DNA of 6,882 nt, from the NCBI GenBank assembly GCA_007128555.1, contig SKXF01000085.1:1-6882 (forward strand), in the 5' to 3' direction. The position numbers and the translations under genes are program-made. Of this stretch, positions 1-6,468 are shown one piece after another. How positions within the stretch are numbered: the stretch's first letter is position 1; the number at the start of each line of letters is the position of its first letter. The notes beneath the pieces were generated by a model, which was not told the DNA's origin, did no database searches, and saw nothing but the letters and a program-made list of their open reading frames with translations. The DNA is from Clostridia bacterium. GTDB lineage: Bacteria; Bacillota_E; SLMV01; PUMD01.

Positions 1-12
1 ATGCTCTGGTAG

Positions 13-480
13 CTAACGTTTGCCATAGGCGAGTCCAAGGATCATCCCCACTGCGGTCAGAAGCCCCACAGACCCAAAATGCCCCAGGGCCTGGCTGCCG
101 GCACTACGCAAAAACAGGGAGAAAAGCGCAGTTCCCCCCAGGGCGGTCCAGACTGCTAACAGCGAGATCCCGTAGGCCGCCAGGGGGATGAGGACGACCA
201 GCACCAGGAGGGCAATCCTGGGAAACGGAGCCATTTCAGCCGTGACATTGACCGCCAACAATCCGGTGACGACGGCCCAGATGCTCGGCACTGCGGATGC
301 AACTGGGATAGGAACAAAGGATCTGAACGCCTGTGAGGAAGCCACCAGTAAGTATGCCATGACCGAAATCAGGGCCATGACGGAGAAGATCCTGATCCAG
401 GTAGGTTCGAGGGCCCGAGGCGGCTCTTCCTCTGCGCACTCCACGGGGGACAATGGCCCCAATTCGATCCCTTCCTTCAT
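13..480 (-). CDS. Small multi-pass membrane protein, function unknown
   Basis: I do not recognise this 155-residue protein. The N-terminal ~28 residues are acidic and proline-rich and probably cytosolic. Hydrophobic stretches follow at about residues 31-49, 60-79, 88-111 and 135-152, with a possible further one at 113-124, so four or five membrane spans are likely. The chain ends in a short basic tail (GKR). There is no signal peptide, metal motif or catalytic motif that I can see. The ATG at 480 is chosen because it gives the longest frame and keeps the charged N-terminal tail; the ribosome site before it is weak, and a GTG at codon 13 is an alternative. The gene is complete, with a TAG stop at 13-15. 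It lies 447 nt beyond lysK on the same strand, so it is probably a separate transcription unit. The long hydrophobic pattern makes a real gene likely, but the role is unknown. Confidence 0.72.
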   Translation of the reverse strand: MKEGIELGPLSPVECAEEEPPRALEPTWIRIFSVMALISVMAYLLVASSQAFRSFVPIPVASAVPSIWAVVTGLLAVNVTAEMAPFPRIALLVLVVLIPLAAYGISLLAVWTALGGTALFSLFLRSAGSQALGHFGSVGLLTAVGMILGLAYGKR

Positions 481-927
481 TAACCGTACTCAGCGCTCCA
501 CCCGGAGCCTGCAGTGAAGCGTGATCGGCAGGTTGGACGTCGCATGCACCGTCGCATGCCATCCGTCCTGGCTGTCAGCGCAGACATCCGCATGATTCGG
601 ACCGCCAACAGCGCCCCCTGCAGGAAAGCACATGGCTGACAGACCAACGAGTGTTTACCCAGGTATCGCCTCGCCCCATCGTGCCCGAAGGGTGCGATCT
701 TCCCGCTCAGAGCTGCCCAAGCCTGGGCTACCCGTTTTCGCCTGTGCATCCAAGTCTACTCAACGTTGCCGAAAGATGTAAAGGGGAGGTAAGACTCGTG
801 AGCATCCTCAGAACGGCCCGATAACATGGACACGCCTCGAATCCAGCTCGTCGGGGTATGCGCTGCCTGGGGATGCCCTCTCGAAACCAGGTGGATACAC
901 CCATGTCCGAGAGACGGCTGAAACCGA
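481..927. other. Intergenic region between lysK and the membrane-protein gene
   Basis: No gene is supported across these 447 bases. Short open frames exist on both strands, but none has a good ribosome site or a recognisable protein. I looked on the minus strand for a terminator after lysK and found no stable stem followed by a T run. The only repeats seen are a 12-nt-period direct repeat of GTCGCATGC (539-547 and 551-559) and an 8-bp inverted repeat CTGTCAGC/GCTGACAG (572-579 and 635-642). Both lie upstream of the membrane-protein gene and could be chance. The stretch should hold the end of the lys transcript and probably a promoter for the membrane-protein gene, but I cannot place either. 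Confidence 0.5.
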
Positions 928-2022
928 TCAACCCGGGGGGGTACCCCTCACCCATGAACCGAGGAGTTTCTCCAGCACGGCCACCGACCGGGAAAGCTCC
1001 TCCAGTGAAATCCGTTCGTCCTGCGTGTGACTCAACGTCGGATCACCCGGGCCATACGCAGCGATCGGTCCTTTCCACACCGGACCCACCACGTTCATAT
1101 CCGAGGTTCCCGTCTTCATGCTGAAGCGAGGCCTTGCACCGCTGGCGCGCATCGCACGCAACAGGTCCCTCACCAGGGGCGTATTGCGCTCAGCTGTAAA
1201 GGGTTCCTCTGCACCATCAAACTGCAGTCGGTGGGGCAGGGTCAGATCCCGGAGTCTCCGCTTCACCTCGTCAACCCCCAGCCCGGGAGGAATGCGAACG
1301 CTGAAACGGATCCTCGCACGTCCCTCAGCTCCATCGTCCCAGGAGGAGACGGCAAGAAGCCGCGGGGAGAGCGAGTGAAAAGGAGAAGCCCCCTTTCCCT
1401 CCTCGGGCCTGTTGTATTGGTCGGCATCCCTGGCAACCCGCGACCACACGCGCAGGGCCTCCTCCGCGGCCGTTGCCACCTCTGCAGCGGTGTGCGCCCG
1501 GGGCGCCCTCACCTGGTAGACACCGCGAAGGGATCCCCGGTACCCCAGCGTCACCCGGTCCCAGCGGCTGGGCTCCCCTATGATGGTGGCCGAGGGCACC
1601 CCAGGTCCCTTCAATAGGTGGCGAGCTCCCCGAGAATCACTTTCCTCGCCGACAGCCCCCACCAGGAGGATGCGCACCCCCTCGGGCTCCTCGTTGTCCC
1701 GGGCCACCCTGGCCAGGGCAGACGCGAAGGCGACCAGTGGCCCCTTGGCGTCAACCGCACCGCGCCCGGTAACGGTTCCGTCCCTGGCGGTCACCGGCAA
1801 CCTGCCAGCCACGGTATCGATGTGCCCCAGCAGACACAGCGTCCGTTCACCGCGCCCCCAGGAGGCACAGGCATTGCCGGCCAGGTCCAGGGATGCCTTC
1901 AGACCCTGCTCCTGCAGCCAGCTGACCAGGTAGGCGGTCGCCTCCTCCTCGTATCCCGAGGGTGAGTATCGCCGGAGCAGGTTGACCAGTAAGTCCCTGT
2001 CCATCTCCGTGGTCGGCGTCAC
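928..2022 (-). CDS. lysK: LysW-lysine (or LysW-ornithine) hydrolase, M20 metallopeptidase family
   Basis: This is the last enzyme of the LysW pathway: a cytosolic zinc/cobalt carboxypeptidase-like amidase that cleaves the finished lysine (or ornithine) from the C-terminal glutamate of LysW. The 364-residue protein shows the M20 metal ligands in order: GHIDT (His67, Asp69), AVDAKG (Asp91), GEES with the catalytic Glu126 and ligand Glu127, Glu150 in GEPS, and His332 in LSHTQDE. The motif KTGTSDMN at 303-310 is typical of the LysK/ArgE-like branch. The central part (about 160-270) is the lid/dimerisation domain. The start is a GTG at 2022 that overlaps the lysJ stop by 4 nt (GTGA), indicating translational coupling; an in-frame ATG at codon 7 is a less likely alternative. 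It is the last gene of the operon. The family is secure, and lysine as product is inferred mainly from the riboswitch upstream of lysW. Confidence 0.93.
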   Translation of the reverse strand: MTPTTEMDRDLLVNLLRRYSPSGYEEEATAYLVSWLQEQGLKASLDLAGNACASWGRGERTLCLLGHIDTVAGRLPVTARDGTVTGRGAVDAKGPLVAFASALARVARDNEEPEGVRILLVGAVGEESDSRGARHLLKGPGVPSATIIGEPSRWDRVTLGYRGSLRGVYQVRAPRAHTAAEVATAAEEALRVWSRVARDADQYNRPEEGKGASPFHSLSPRLLAVSSWDDGAEGRARIRFSVRIPPGLGVDEVKRRLRDLTLPHRLQFDGAEEPFTAERNTPLVRDLLRAMRASGARPRFSMKTGTSDMNVVGPVWKGPIAAYGPGDPTLSHTQDERISLEELSRSVAVLEKLLGSWVRGTPPG

Positions 2023-3164
2023 GTTCCCAGGACCTCTTCCAGGGTGAAACAGACCCTCTCCAGGTCAGACCGTTCGATGACCAGCGGGGGCAGAAACCGT
2101 ATCGCCGTTGCTCCTGCGGGCAGGGCCAGGATCCCCCGCCGCTGCAGCTCCCGCAGGTACGGTGTGGCCCGGGTGCGCAGGTCCACCGCCACCATGAGCC
2201 CCAGGCCCCTCACCTCTCGCACCACGTCGGCCTCGATTCTCTCGAGCAGGCCGATGAACCAGCGCCCATTGTCGTGCGCCCGCTCCACCAGGTTCCACGC
2301 CTCCATGCACTCCAGGGTGGCCAGCGCAGCAGCACAGACCAGGGGATTCCCCCCGAAGGTCGTGCCATGGGCCAGGGGGAAAAGGTTCTGCACAGCCGGC
2401 CCCAGGGCCACACCACCCATCGGGAGACCGCCCGCCATGGCCTTTGCCATGCAGAGAAGATCAGGAACCACGCCAGTATGCTCTGCGGCGAACCAGCGGC
2501 CCGTGCGGCCGAAACCGGTCTGAACCTCGTCAAAGATCAGCAGAGCCCCCTGCTCCTCGCATCGATCTCGCACCCTACCGAAATACTCTGATGAGCCGCA
2601 ATGAACCCCACCTTCGTCCTGGACCACCTCCAGGATGACTGCGGCAGTGTTCTCATCCACCGCCTCCTCCAGTGCCTCGATATCTTCATAGGCCACGTGC
2701 TCAACACCCGGCAGCAGCGGCTCGAACCGCTTCCGGTGTTTCGGATTCCAGGTCAGGCTGAGTGCCCCGGCCGTTCTGCCGTGAAACCCTCGCTTGGCCG
2801 CAACCAGGCCCGTTCGCCCGGTACTGAGGCGGGCGAACTTGATGCTCGCCTCCACGGCCTCTGCCCCGGAGTTGCAGAAGAAGAATCGGTCCAGCCCCCG
2901 GGGTGTGACCCGGGCCAGCTTCGCCATGTATGTGATCCGCACATCGTTGTCGAAGGTCGAGGGGCAGGTTATGAGCCGTCGGGCCTGCTCGCTGATCGCC
3001 TCCACCACGTGGGGATTGCCGTGACCCAGGGAGGCCACGCCGTGCCCTGCGATGCAGTCCACGTACTCGCGGCCCTCGTCATCATAGACCAGGGCCCCCG
3101 ACCCTCGCACCAGGGTCAATCCTCGCTTGCTGTACAGCCCCGCCTCGTGGGCATCCGGGTTCAT
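2019..3164 (-). CDS. lysJ: LysW-gamma-L-lysine/ornithine aminotransferase (PLP-dependent, class III)
   Basis: This cytosolic enzyme transaminates the LysW-bound semialdehyde to LysW-lysine (or LysW-ornithine), using glutamate as amino donor and pyridoxal phosphate as cofactor. The 381-residue chain has the class III (acetylornithine/ornithine aminotransferase) landmarks. These are the substrate loop near GHGVASLGHGNP (40-51), NSGAEA at 98-103 (phosphate contact), FDEVQTGFGRTG at 211-222 with Asp212 facing the PLP ring nitrogen, the Schiff-base Lys241 in MAKAMAGGLPMG, HGTTFGGNP at 266-274, and the C-terminal IRFLPPLVI at 355-363. Length and ending match ArgD/LysJ proteins. The ATG overlaps the lysZ stop by 4 nt (ATGA), and a modest GGTGG ribosome site lies inside the lysZ end. 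General tools would probably call it argD; the LysW context and the lysine riboswitch favour LysJ. Confidence 0.93.
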   Translation of the reverse strand: MNPDAHEAGLYSKRGLTLVRGSGALVYDDEGREYVDCIAGHGVASLGHGNPHVVEAISEQARRLITCPSTFDNDVRITYMAKLARVTPRGLDRFFFCNSGAEAVEASIKFARLSTGRTGLVAAKRGFHGRTAGALSLTWNPKHRKRFEPLLPGVEHVAYEDIEALEEAVDENTAAVILEVVQDEGGVHCGSSEYFGRVRDRCEEQGALLIFDEVQTGFGRTGRWFAAEHTGVVPDLLCMAKAMAGGLPMGGVALGPAVQNLFPLAHGTTFGGNPLVCAAALATLECMEAWNLVERAHDNGRWFIGLLERIEADVVREVRGLGLMVAVDLRTRATPYLRELQRRGILALPAGATAIRFLPPLVIERSDLERVCFTLEEVLGT

Positions 3165-3994
3165 CGGGCGACCACCCTCTCTCCCGGAGATGCCGTGATC
3201 GTGGTCCCTTCCCCGGCGAGGGCCCTGCGCACGGGGCGATCCCTGCGGCCGTCGGCAAGGGTCACCCGCGAAACCCCCGCACCCAGGGCCTCCCTGGCAG
3301 CCAGTAGCTTCACCCGCATGCGCCCCTGGGCGTACTCGGTGGCTCCGTCCAGTTCCTCTGCGCAGATGCCGTCAATGAGGGAATCCTCGCAGTCGGGATC
3401 GCGCAGGAGCCCGGGCCGATCGGTGAAGATGACAAGGTCATCGACCTTGAGGGCGCCAGCGAAGGCAGCTGCCATCCGGTCCCCGTCCACGTTAATCACC
3501 TCACCGGCGTGGCTGATGGCGGGGGGGCTCACCACGGGAGTATAGCCCTCCTGCAGAAGTAGCCGAAGAAGGGACCCATTGACCCTCTCAACTCGTCCGC
3601 TGTGATCGCCCCGGAGCACCCGGGGTCTGCCCTCATCCACCACCTTCAGGACGTTCTTTCGGCTGCCCTGGGCGAGCCCCCCGTCAACACCCGACATCCC
3701 GAGGGCATTGACGCCGAGACGCCGCAGCAGGGCGGTGATGGCCGTGTTGGCCTTACCTGCGTAGACCATGGCGAAGATCTCCATCGTCTCCTCATCGGTG
3801 AACCGGCTGCTGTAGCCCGATACAGAGGTCACAAAACGGGGGGGTTTCCCCAGGCGCTCCGAGATTTCATTGGTCTCCCTGGCCCCCCCGTGAACCACGA
3901 TGACTTCCTGTCCGTCCGCGACCAGGGAGGCCACATCCTCGCAGAAGGCACGTCGGTCGATGCTCAATCCGCCTCCGACTTTCAAAACAAGCAT
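3161..3994 (-). CDS. lysZ: LysW-aminoadipate (or LysW-glutamate) kinase
   Basis: This amino-acid kinase of the acetylglutamate-kinase fold phosphorylates the side-chain carboxylate of the LysW-bound substrate with ATP. Over 277 residues it shows the N-terminal LKVGGG (4-9, with Lys5), the VVHGGARETN substrate loop (33-42), SRFTDEETMEIFAMVYAGKAN (63-83), INVDGDRMA (167-175), the nucleotide-side TDRPGLL (191-197), GRMRVKL (224-230) and the C-terminal GEGTTI. The segment around 60-83 resembles LysZ proteins of LysW pathways more than classical ArgB. The ATG at 3994 has an excellent ribosome site, AAAGGAGA, 6 nt upstream. The gene starts 17 nt after the lysY stop and overlaps lysJ by 4 nt. A purely arginine-type role (ArgB-like) is the alternative. 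Confidence 0.92.
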   Translation of the reverse strand: MLVLKVGGGLSIDRRAFCEDVASLVADGQEVIVVHGGARETNEISERLGKPPRFVTSVSGYSSRFTDEETMEIFAMVYAGKANTAITALLRRLGVNALGMSGVDGGLAQGSRKNVLKVVDEGRPRVLRGDHSGRVERVNGSLLRLLLQEGYTPVVSPPAISHAGEVINVDGDRMAAAFAGALKVDDLVIFTDRPGLLRDPDCEDSLIDGICAEELDGATEYAQGRMRVKLLAAREALGAGVSRVTLADGRRDRPVRRALAGEGTTITASPGERVVAR

Positions 3995-4000
3995 GTATCG

Positions 4001-4008
4001 TCTCCTTT
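4001..4008 (-). promoter_or_regulatory. Strong ribosome binding site of lysZ
   Basis: On the minus strand AAAGGAGA lies 6 nt before the lysZ ATG, inside the 17-nt gap after the lysY stop. This is near-perfect complementarity to the 16S rRNA tail. It fixes the lysZ start and supports independent initiation inside the operon, in contrast to the coupled ATGA/GTGA starts of lysJ and lysK. Confidence 0.85.
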
Positions 4009-4011
4009 CCT

Positions 4012-5079
4012 TTAAGGATGAACGGCCACCAGGTCCAGCCCCGTCGCCTCGGGAAAACCCGACATCACGTTCATGACCTGCACGGCGTTTCCGGCAGCCC
4101 CCTTGACCAGGTTGTCAAGGGCAGACATGATCACGATCCGGCCGCTGTCAGCGTCAACTTCAAAACCCACCTCGCAGCGGTTGGTGCCGGCGAGAATCTT
4201 GGGCTCCGGGTACCGGTAGATCCCGGTTCTCTGCTTCACGATCTGGATAAAAGGCTCATCGGTGTAATGCTCGCGGTACAGGCGCCACAGATCTCCCTCG
4301 CTGACCTCTTCTGACGGGAACACGTGGGCGGTCACCAGCACCCCCCGGACCAGCTCGACCGCCGTGGCGGAGAAGTGTATGTCGCCGGGGCCCGGGGCCC
4401 CTGGGCCCTCGAGCGCAGCTGCCCGCAGCTGCTCGATCAGCTCAGCCTCGTGGCGGTGACCGGTGGGGGCATAGGACCGGACCACGTCCCTCCGCTCAGG
4501 ATGATGGGAGCCTGGGCCCGGGGACGCACCCGCAGCCGTCGACCCCACCTTGGCTTCGATCACCACGGGTCCCGTCAGCAGCCCACCTGCCGCCAGGGGA
4601 TACAGGCCCAGCAGAGCCGCCGTGGCCAGGCATCCGGGCCCGGCGGCATGGGAGGCAACCCTCAACCCAGCCCTGTTGAGCTCGGGCAGAGCATAGATGA
4701 AGCGCTCTGACCAGGGGGAGTCCTCCAGGTCCGGGTAATACCTGCGGGCCAGTTCCCGATCCCCAATGCGGAAGTCGGCACTGAGGTCGATCACCTTTGC
4801 AGCCAGCGAGCTGAGGGAATCGATCCTCTGCCGGGTCTGTCCGTGGGGAAGGGCACAGAAAAGAACATCTGCCCTGTCAAGATGGGCCAGCGAACAGAAC
4901 CTCAGATCCGTGTGCCCGCGCAGGTTGGGATGTCGCTGGTGCAAGTAGCGGCCGCACTGGGATTCCGAGGTCACCTGGGTGATCTGCACAGAGGGATGCC
5001 TGAGCAGCAGGCGAAGAAGCTCCCCTCCTGCATACCCCGAACCGCCCACGATCCCGACTCGCAGCTCAGGCACAGGCAT
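4012..5079 (-). CDS. lysY: LysW-aminoadipate/glutamate semialdehyde dehydrogenase (phosphate reductase)
   Basis: This NADPH-dependent reductase of the ArgC family converts the LysW-bound acyl phosphate to the semialdehyde. In the 355-residue frame, the dinucleotide-binding [12 protein letters not shown] lies at 9-20, IDLSADFRI at 97-105, the catalytic Cys150 in [15 protein letters not shown], and SHHPERR at 191-197. PTGHRHEAE (205-213) carries the catalytic His. [12 protein letters not shown] (298-309) and [13 protein letters not shown] (322-334) complete the fold. The ending GLDLVAVHP closely resembles Thermus LysY as I remember it. The gene overlaps the lysX end by 14 nt if the ATG at 5079 is used. 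The GTG at 5073 (codon 3) may be the true start, because the ribosome site GGAGGGG abuts the ATG directly. Classical ArgC annotation is the likely automated label; context makes it LysY. Confidence 0.92.
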   Translation of the reverse strand: MPVPELRVGIVGGSGYAGGELLRLLLRHPSVQITQVTSESQCGRYLHQRHPNLRGHTDLRFCSLAHLDRADVLFCALPHGQTRQRIDSLSSLAAKVIDLSADFRIGDRELARRYYPDLEDSPWSERFIYALPELNRAGLRVASHAAGPGCLATAALLGLYPLAAGGLLTGPVVIEAKVGSTAAGASPGPGSHHPERRDVVRSYAPTGHRHEAELIEQLRAAALEGPGAPGPGDIHFSATAVELVRGVLVTAHVFPSEEVSEGDLWRLYREHYTDEPFIQIVKQRTGIYRYPEPKILAGTNRCEVGFEVDADSGRIVIMSALDNLVKGAAGNAVQVMNVMSGFPEATGLDLVAVHP

Positions 5080-5929
5080 CCCCTCCGATCACAGACATCA
5101 CATGACGGGCGATCTCGCCGGCGATGTCGACCCCGGTCGGTGCAATCGAGTTGCGGAACTCCATGGTGCCGTTGACTTCGTTGACGAGGAGGCCCCGATC
5201 GGACTCGAGAAGATCAACGGCCAGGACACCACCCCCGACCGCCTCCGAGACCCCCTGGCACAGCGCAGCCAGCTCCGGGGTAACCGGGCAGTTCTCAGCG
5301 CGAGCCCCCCGGGCCGTGTTGGTGAGCCAGTGTTCGGAATACCGATAGATGGCGGCGACGGTCTCACCGCCGATGACGAAGGCGCGGATGTCGCGCCCGG
5401 GCTTGTCCACGTACTCCTGGATGTAGAAGATGCCGTGTTGGTAAGATCCCAGCACGGACTTGTGCTCGAGGACTGCCTCCGCGGCATCGCGATCATTGAT
5501 CCGCGCCAGCAATCGCCCCCAGGAGCCAACGGTGGGTTTGAGCACGACGGGATAACCGATCTCCTCTATCGCAGCCAGAGCCTGCCGGGGATCCACCGCA
5601 AGGCAGGTCTCCGGCACAGGCAGTCCGGCCCTTTGAAGGGCGAGATTCGTGAGCAGCTTATCCCCGCAGCACCTCATCACTGGTTCAGAGTTCACGGTCG
5701 TGACGCCCCACTCATTGAGGATCTGGGCGATGACCAGTGACTTCGATTGCGAGATGCACCTAAGGATCACGGCGTCGTATCGCGCCAGGGGATGCTCACC
5801 TGTCCTCATCCCCACCTCGAAGACCAGGTCTCGCTCGTCGTAGCGGTGAACGGTGACGTCCCTTTGCTCCAGTGCAGCCAGAAGCAGTTTCTCCTCGACC
5901 CTGACCCGGGAACAGATGACAGCAATCAC
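5066..5929 (-). CDS. lysX: LysW-aminoadipate ligase (ATP-grasp), RimK-like
   Basis: This ATP-grasp ligase joins the alpha-amino group of AAA (or glutamate) to the gamma-carboxylate of the LysW C-terminal glutamate, protecting it for the later steps. With the GTG start at 5929 the protein has 287 residues, near the ~280 usual for LysX, and begins [10 protein letters not shown], aligned with the family N-terminus. The longer open frame to 6055 overlaps lysW out of frame and is not protein. Landmarks are RCISQSKSL (58-66), CGDK (88-91), [15 protein letters not shown] (128-142) with the ATP-binding loop, [18 protein letters not shown] (168-185), [12 protein letters not shown] (204-215) and the metal-binding [12 protein letters not shown] (250-261). 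The following TGVDIAGEI resembles AAA-using Thermus LysX as I remember it. The start lies 7 nt after the lysW stop, and its GGGGAGAG ribosome site is formed by the last lysW codons. Specificity is inferred, not proven. Confidence 0.93.
   Translation of the reverse strand: MIAVICSRVRVEEKLLLAALEQRDVTVHRYDERDLVFEVGMRTGEHPLARYDAVILRCISQSKSLVIAQILNEWGVTTVNSEPVMRCCGDKLLTNLALQRAGLPVPETCLAVDPRQALAAIEEIGYPVVLKPTVGSWGRLLARINDRDAAEAVLEHKSVLGSYQHGIFYIQEYVDKPGRDIRAFVIGGETVAAIYRYSEHWLTNTARGARAENCPVTPELAALCQGVSEAVGGGVLAVDLLESDRGLLVNEVNGTMEFRNSIAPTGVDIAGEIARHVMSVIGGDACA
5071..5086 (-). promoter_or_regulatory. lysY ribosome binding site and competing ATG/GTG starts
   Basis: On the minus strand GGAGGGG (5086-5080) is followed with no gap by ATG (5079), then CCT, then GTG (5073). 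Zero spacing disfavours the ATG, while GGAGG sits 8 nt before the GTG, a normal distance. A protein starting at the GTG ([10 protein letters not shown]) has the same distance to its GxxGxxG loop as Thermus LysY, as far as I recall. The whole site lies inside the 3' end of lysX, so the two genes are probably translationally coupled. Confidence 0.6.
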
Positions 5930-5936
5930 GTCAAAC

Positions 5937-6101
5937 TCACTCTCCCCAGTCTTCTTCCAGCTCCGGCGCCAGTTCCAGGACAATAGGCTCCAAAGACATA
6001 ACTTCCAACTCCGCACCGCACTCCGGACAGGGGACCAGTTCCCCTGCCACCACATCGACCAGGGTCAACTCTGCCACACACTCAGGACATGCTCCCGACA
6101 T
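5937..6101 (-). CDS. lysW: LysW amino-group carrier protein
   Basis: This tiny acidic protein (54 residues) carries the pathway intermediates. Its C-terminal glutamate is the attachment point, and the acidic surface guides it to LysX, LysZ, LysY, LysJ and LysK. CPEC at 5-8 and CPEC at 25-28 form a four-cysteine zinc site. The chain ends in the diagnostic EDWGE motif (50-54) after an acidic run (PELEE). The ATG at 6101 is chosen because AAAGGAAG lies 7 nt upstream (6109-6116), the length matches the family, and the longer frame upstream (to 6296) would run through the terminator and riboswitch. It is the first gene of the operon, directly downstream of the lysine riboswitch and terminator. LysW identity is very secure from the paired CPEC and EDWGE motifs plus the adjacent lysX. 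Confidence 0.96.
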   Translation of the reverse strand: MSGACPECVAELTLVDVVAGELVPCPECGAELEVMSLEPIVLELAPELEEDWGE

Positions 6102-6108
6102 GTTGTCA

Positions 6109-6116
6109 CTTCCTTT
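6109..6116 (-). promoter_or_regulatory. Ribosome binding site of lysW
   Basis: AAAGGAAG on the minus strand lies 7 nt before the lysW ATG and 36 nt after the terminator T run. It fixes the 54-residue start. It is not part of the terminator hairpin, so control looks transcriptional rather than by masking this site. Confidence 0.8.
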
Positions 6117-6151
6117 CGATTTTGGCGATGGGAATCGGGACGTGGGCCCAG

Positions 6152-6188
6152 AAAAAAGGACGCCCGGGAACAATTGTCCCCAGCGTCC
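6152..6188 (-). terminator. Intrinsic terminator of the lysine riboswitch expression platform
   Basis: On the minus strand GGACGC (6188-6183) pairs with GCGTCC (6163-6158). Inside it, GGGGAC (6181-6176) pairs with GTTCCC (6171-6166), with one G-U pair and a small asymmetric bulge between the two stems. Six T residues follow directly (6157-6152). This is a textbook rho-independent terminator 50 nt before the lysW start and 33 nt after aptamer helix P1. Since no gene lies upstream of it, it is best read as a conditional terminator controlled by lysine. Confidence 0.93.
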
Positions 6189-6195
6189 ACGCTGG
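6180..6195 (-). promoter_or_regulatory. Candidate antiterminator hairpin overlapping the terminator
   Basis: CCAGCG (6195-6190) and CGCTGG (6185-6180) form a perfect 6-bp stem with a four-base loop on the minus strand. It uses bases 6180-6181 and 6183-6185, which the terminator also needs, so the two structures exclude each other. It is a plausible antiterminator or a transient folding intermediate. How aptamer occupancy would bias the choice is not evident from the sequence alone. Confidence 0.5.
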
Positions 6196-6221
6196 TCACA
6201 CTGTTCCTCACTCTCCCCATC

Positions 6222-6402
6222 GTGAGATAGCACCTCACCGCGATAAGGGGATATGGCTCGCGGTGACAGTCCTGCAGCTTTCGCCGACAGGCCCAACTGT
6301 CAGTACAGGCATAATGACAGCTTCGGCGAGACTCCCTTTCACCGGGTTTCATCGCTGCCCTGCTCGGCCCGGCTACTGATGAGTTCCGCTCCTCTACCTC
6401 AC
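6222..6402 (-). ncRNA. Lysine riboswitch aptamer (L box)
   Basis: All five helices can be traced on the minus strand. P1 is GTGAGGTAG (6402-6394) with CTATCTCAC (6230-6222), nine pairs including one G-U. The base of P2 pairs GCGGAACTC with GAGTCTCGC, and its upper part pairs CCGGG with CCCGG. P3 pairs CTGTCA with TGACAG. P4 is CCTG..CGGC capped by GAAA and closed by GCTG..CAGG. P5 pairs CACCGCGA with TCGCGGTG. The conserved joining segments are present: TAGAGGAGCGG, AGTA, GGTGAAAGGGAG, CGCCGAAG, TTGGGCC, GGACTGTCAC and GAGGTGCTATCTC. At 181 nt it matches the usual aptamer size. The aptamer binds lysine, which stabilises P1 and favours the downstream terminator, shutting off lysW-lysK when lysine is plentiful. 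A T-box was considered and does not fit. Confidence 0.94.
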
Positions 6403-6422
6403 TCCCAGATGAGAGAGTGAGG
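6397..6422 (-). promoter_or_regulatory. Hairpin competing with the 5' strand of aptamer P1
   Basis: On the minus strand CCTCACTC (6422-6415) and GAGTGAGG (6404-6397) form a perfect 8-bp stem with a 10-nt loop just before the aptamer. Six bases of its 3' arm (6402-6397) are also the start of the P1 5' strand, so forming this hairpin blocks P1. It could act as a pre-aptamer competitor or simply be a folding intermediate. Confidence 0.5.
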
Positions 6423-6468
6423 CAAATCCTTGGATTGTACGGTGAACATCTCAATCACCTTGATGCCC

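Noticed and set aside
539..559. Direct repeat GTCGCATGC with 12-nt period
   Set aside because: Only two short copies containing the palindrome GCATGC; not enough to claim an operator or repeat element.
480..749. 89-codon minus-strand open frame upstream of the membrane-protein gene
   Set aside because: It has an Arg- and Cys-rich chance-like composition, no convincing ribosome site and no family resemblance.
728..955. 75-codon minus-strand open frame overlapping the lysK 3' end
   Set aside because: It overlaps lysK out of frame, has no ribosome site and no recognisable sequence.
2601..3545. 314-codon plus-strand open frame opposite lysJ and lysZ
   Set aside because: It is an antisense shadow of two securely identified genes in GC-rich DNA; the translation has no recognisable family features.
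5930..6055. N-terminal extension of LysX upstream of the GTG at 5929
   Set aside because: It overlaps lysW in another frame with Trp-rich nonsense; the GTG start aligns with the family N-terminus and has a ribosome site.
5937..6296. Extended 119-residue version of LysW
   Set aside because: The extra N-terminus would be translated from the terminator and aptamer region; the 54-residue form matches the family and has its own ribosome site.
6152..6460. T-box leader as an alternative reading of the lysW leader
   Set aside because: No match to the T-box core (AGGGTGGNACCGCG) precedes the terminator, whereas the five-helix L-box architecture and its conserved joining segments are all present.
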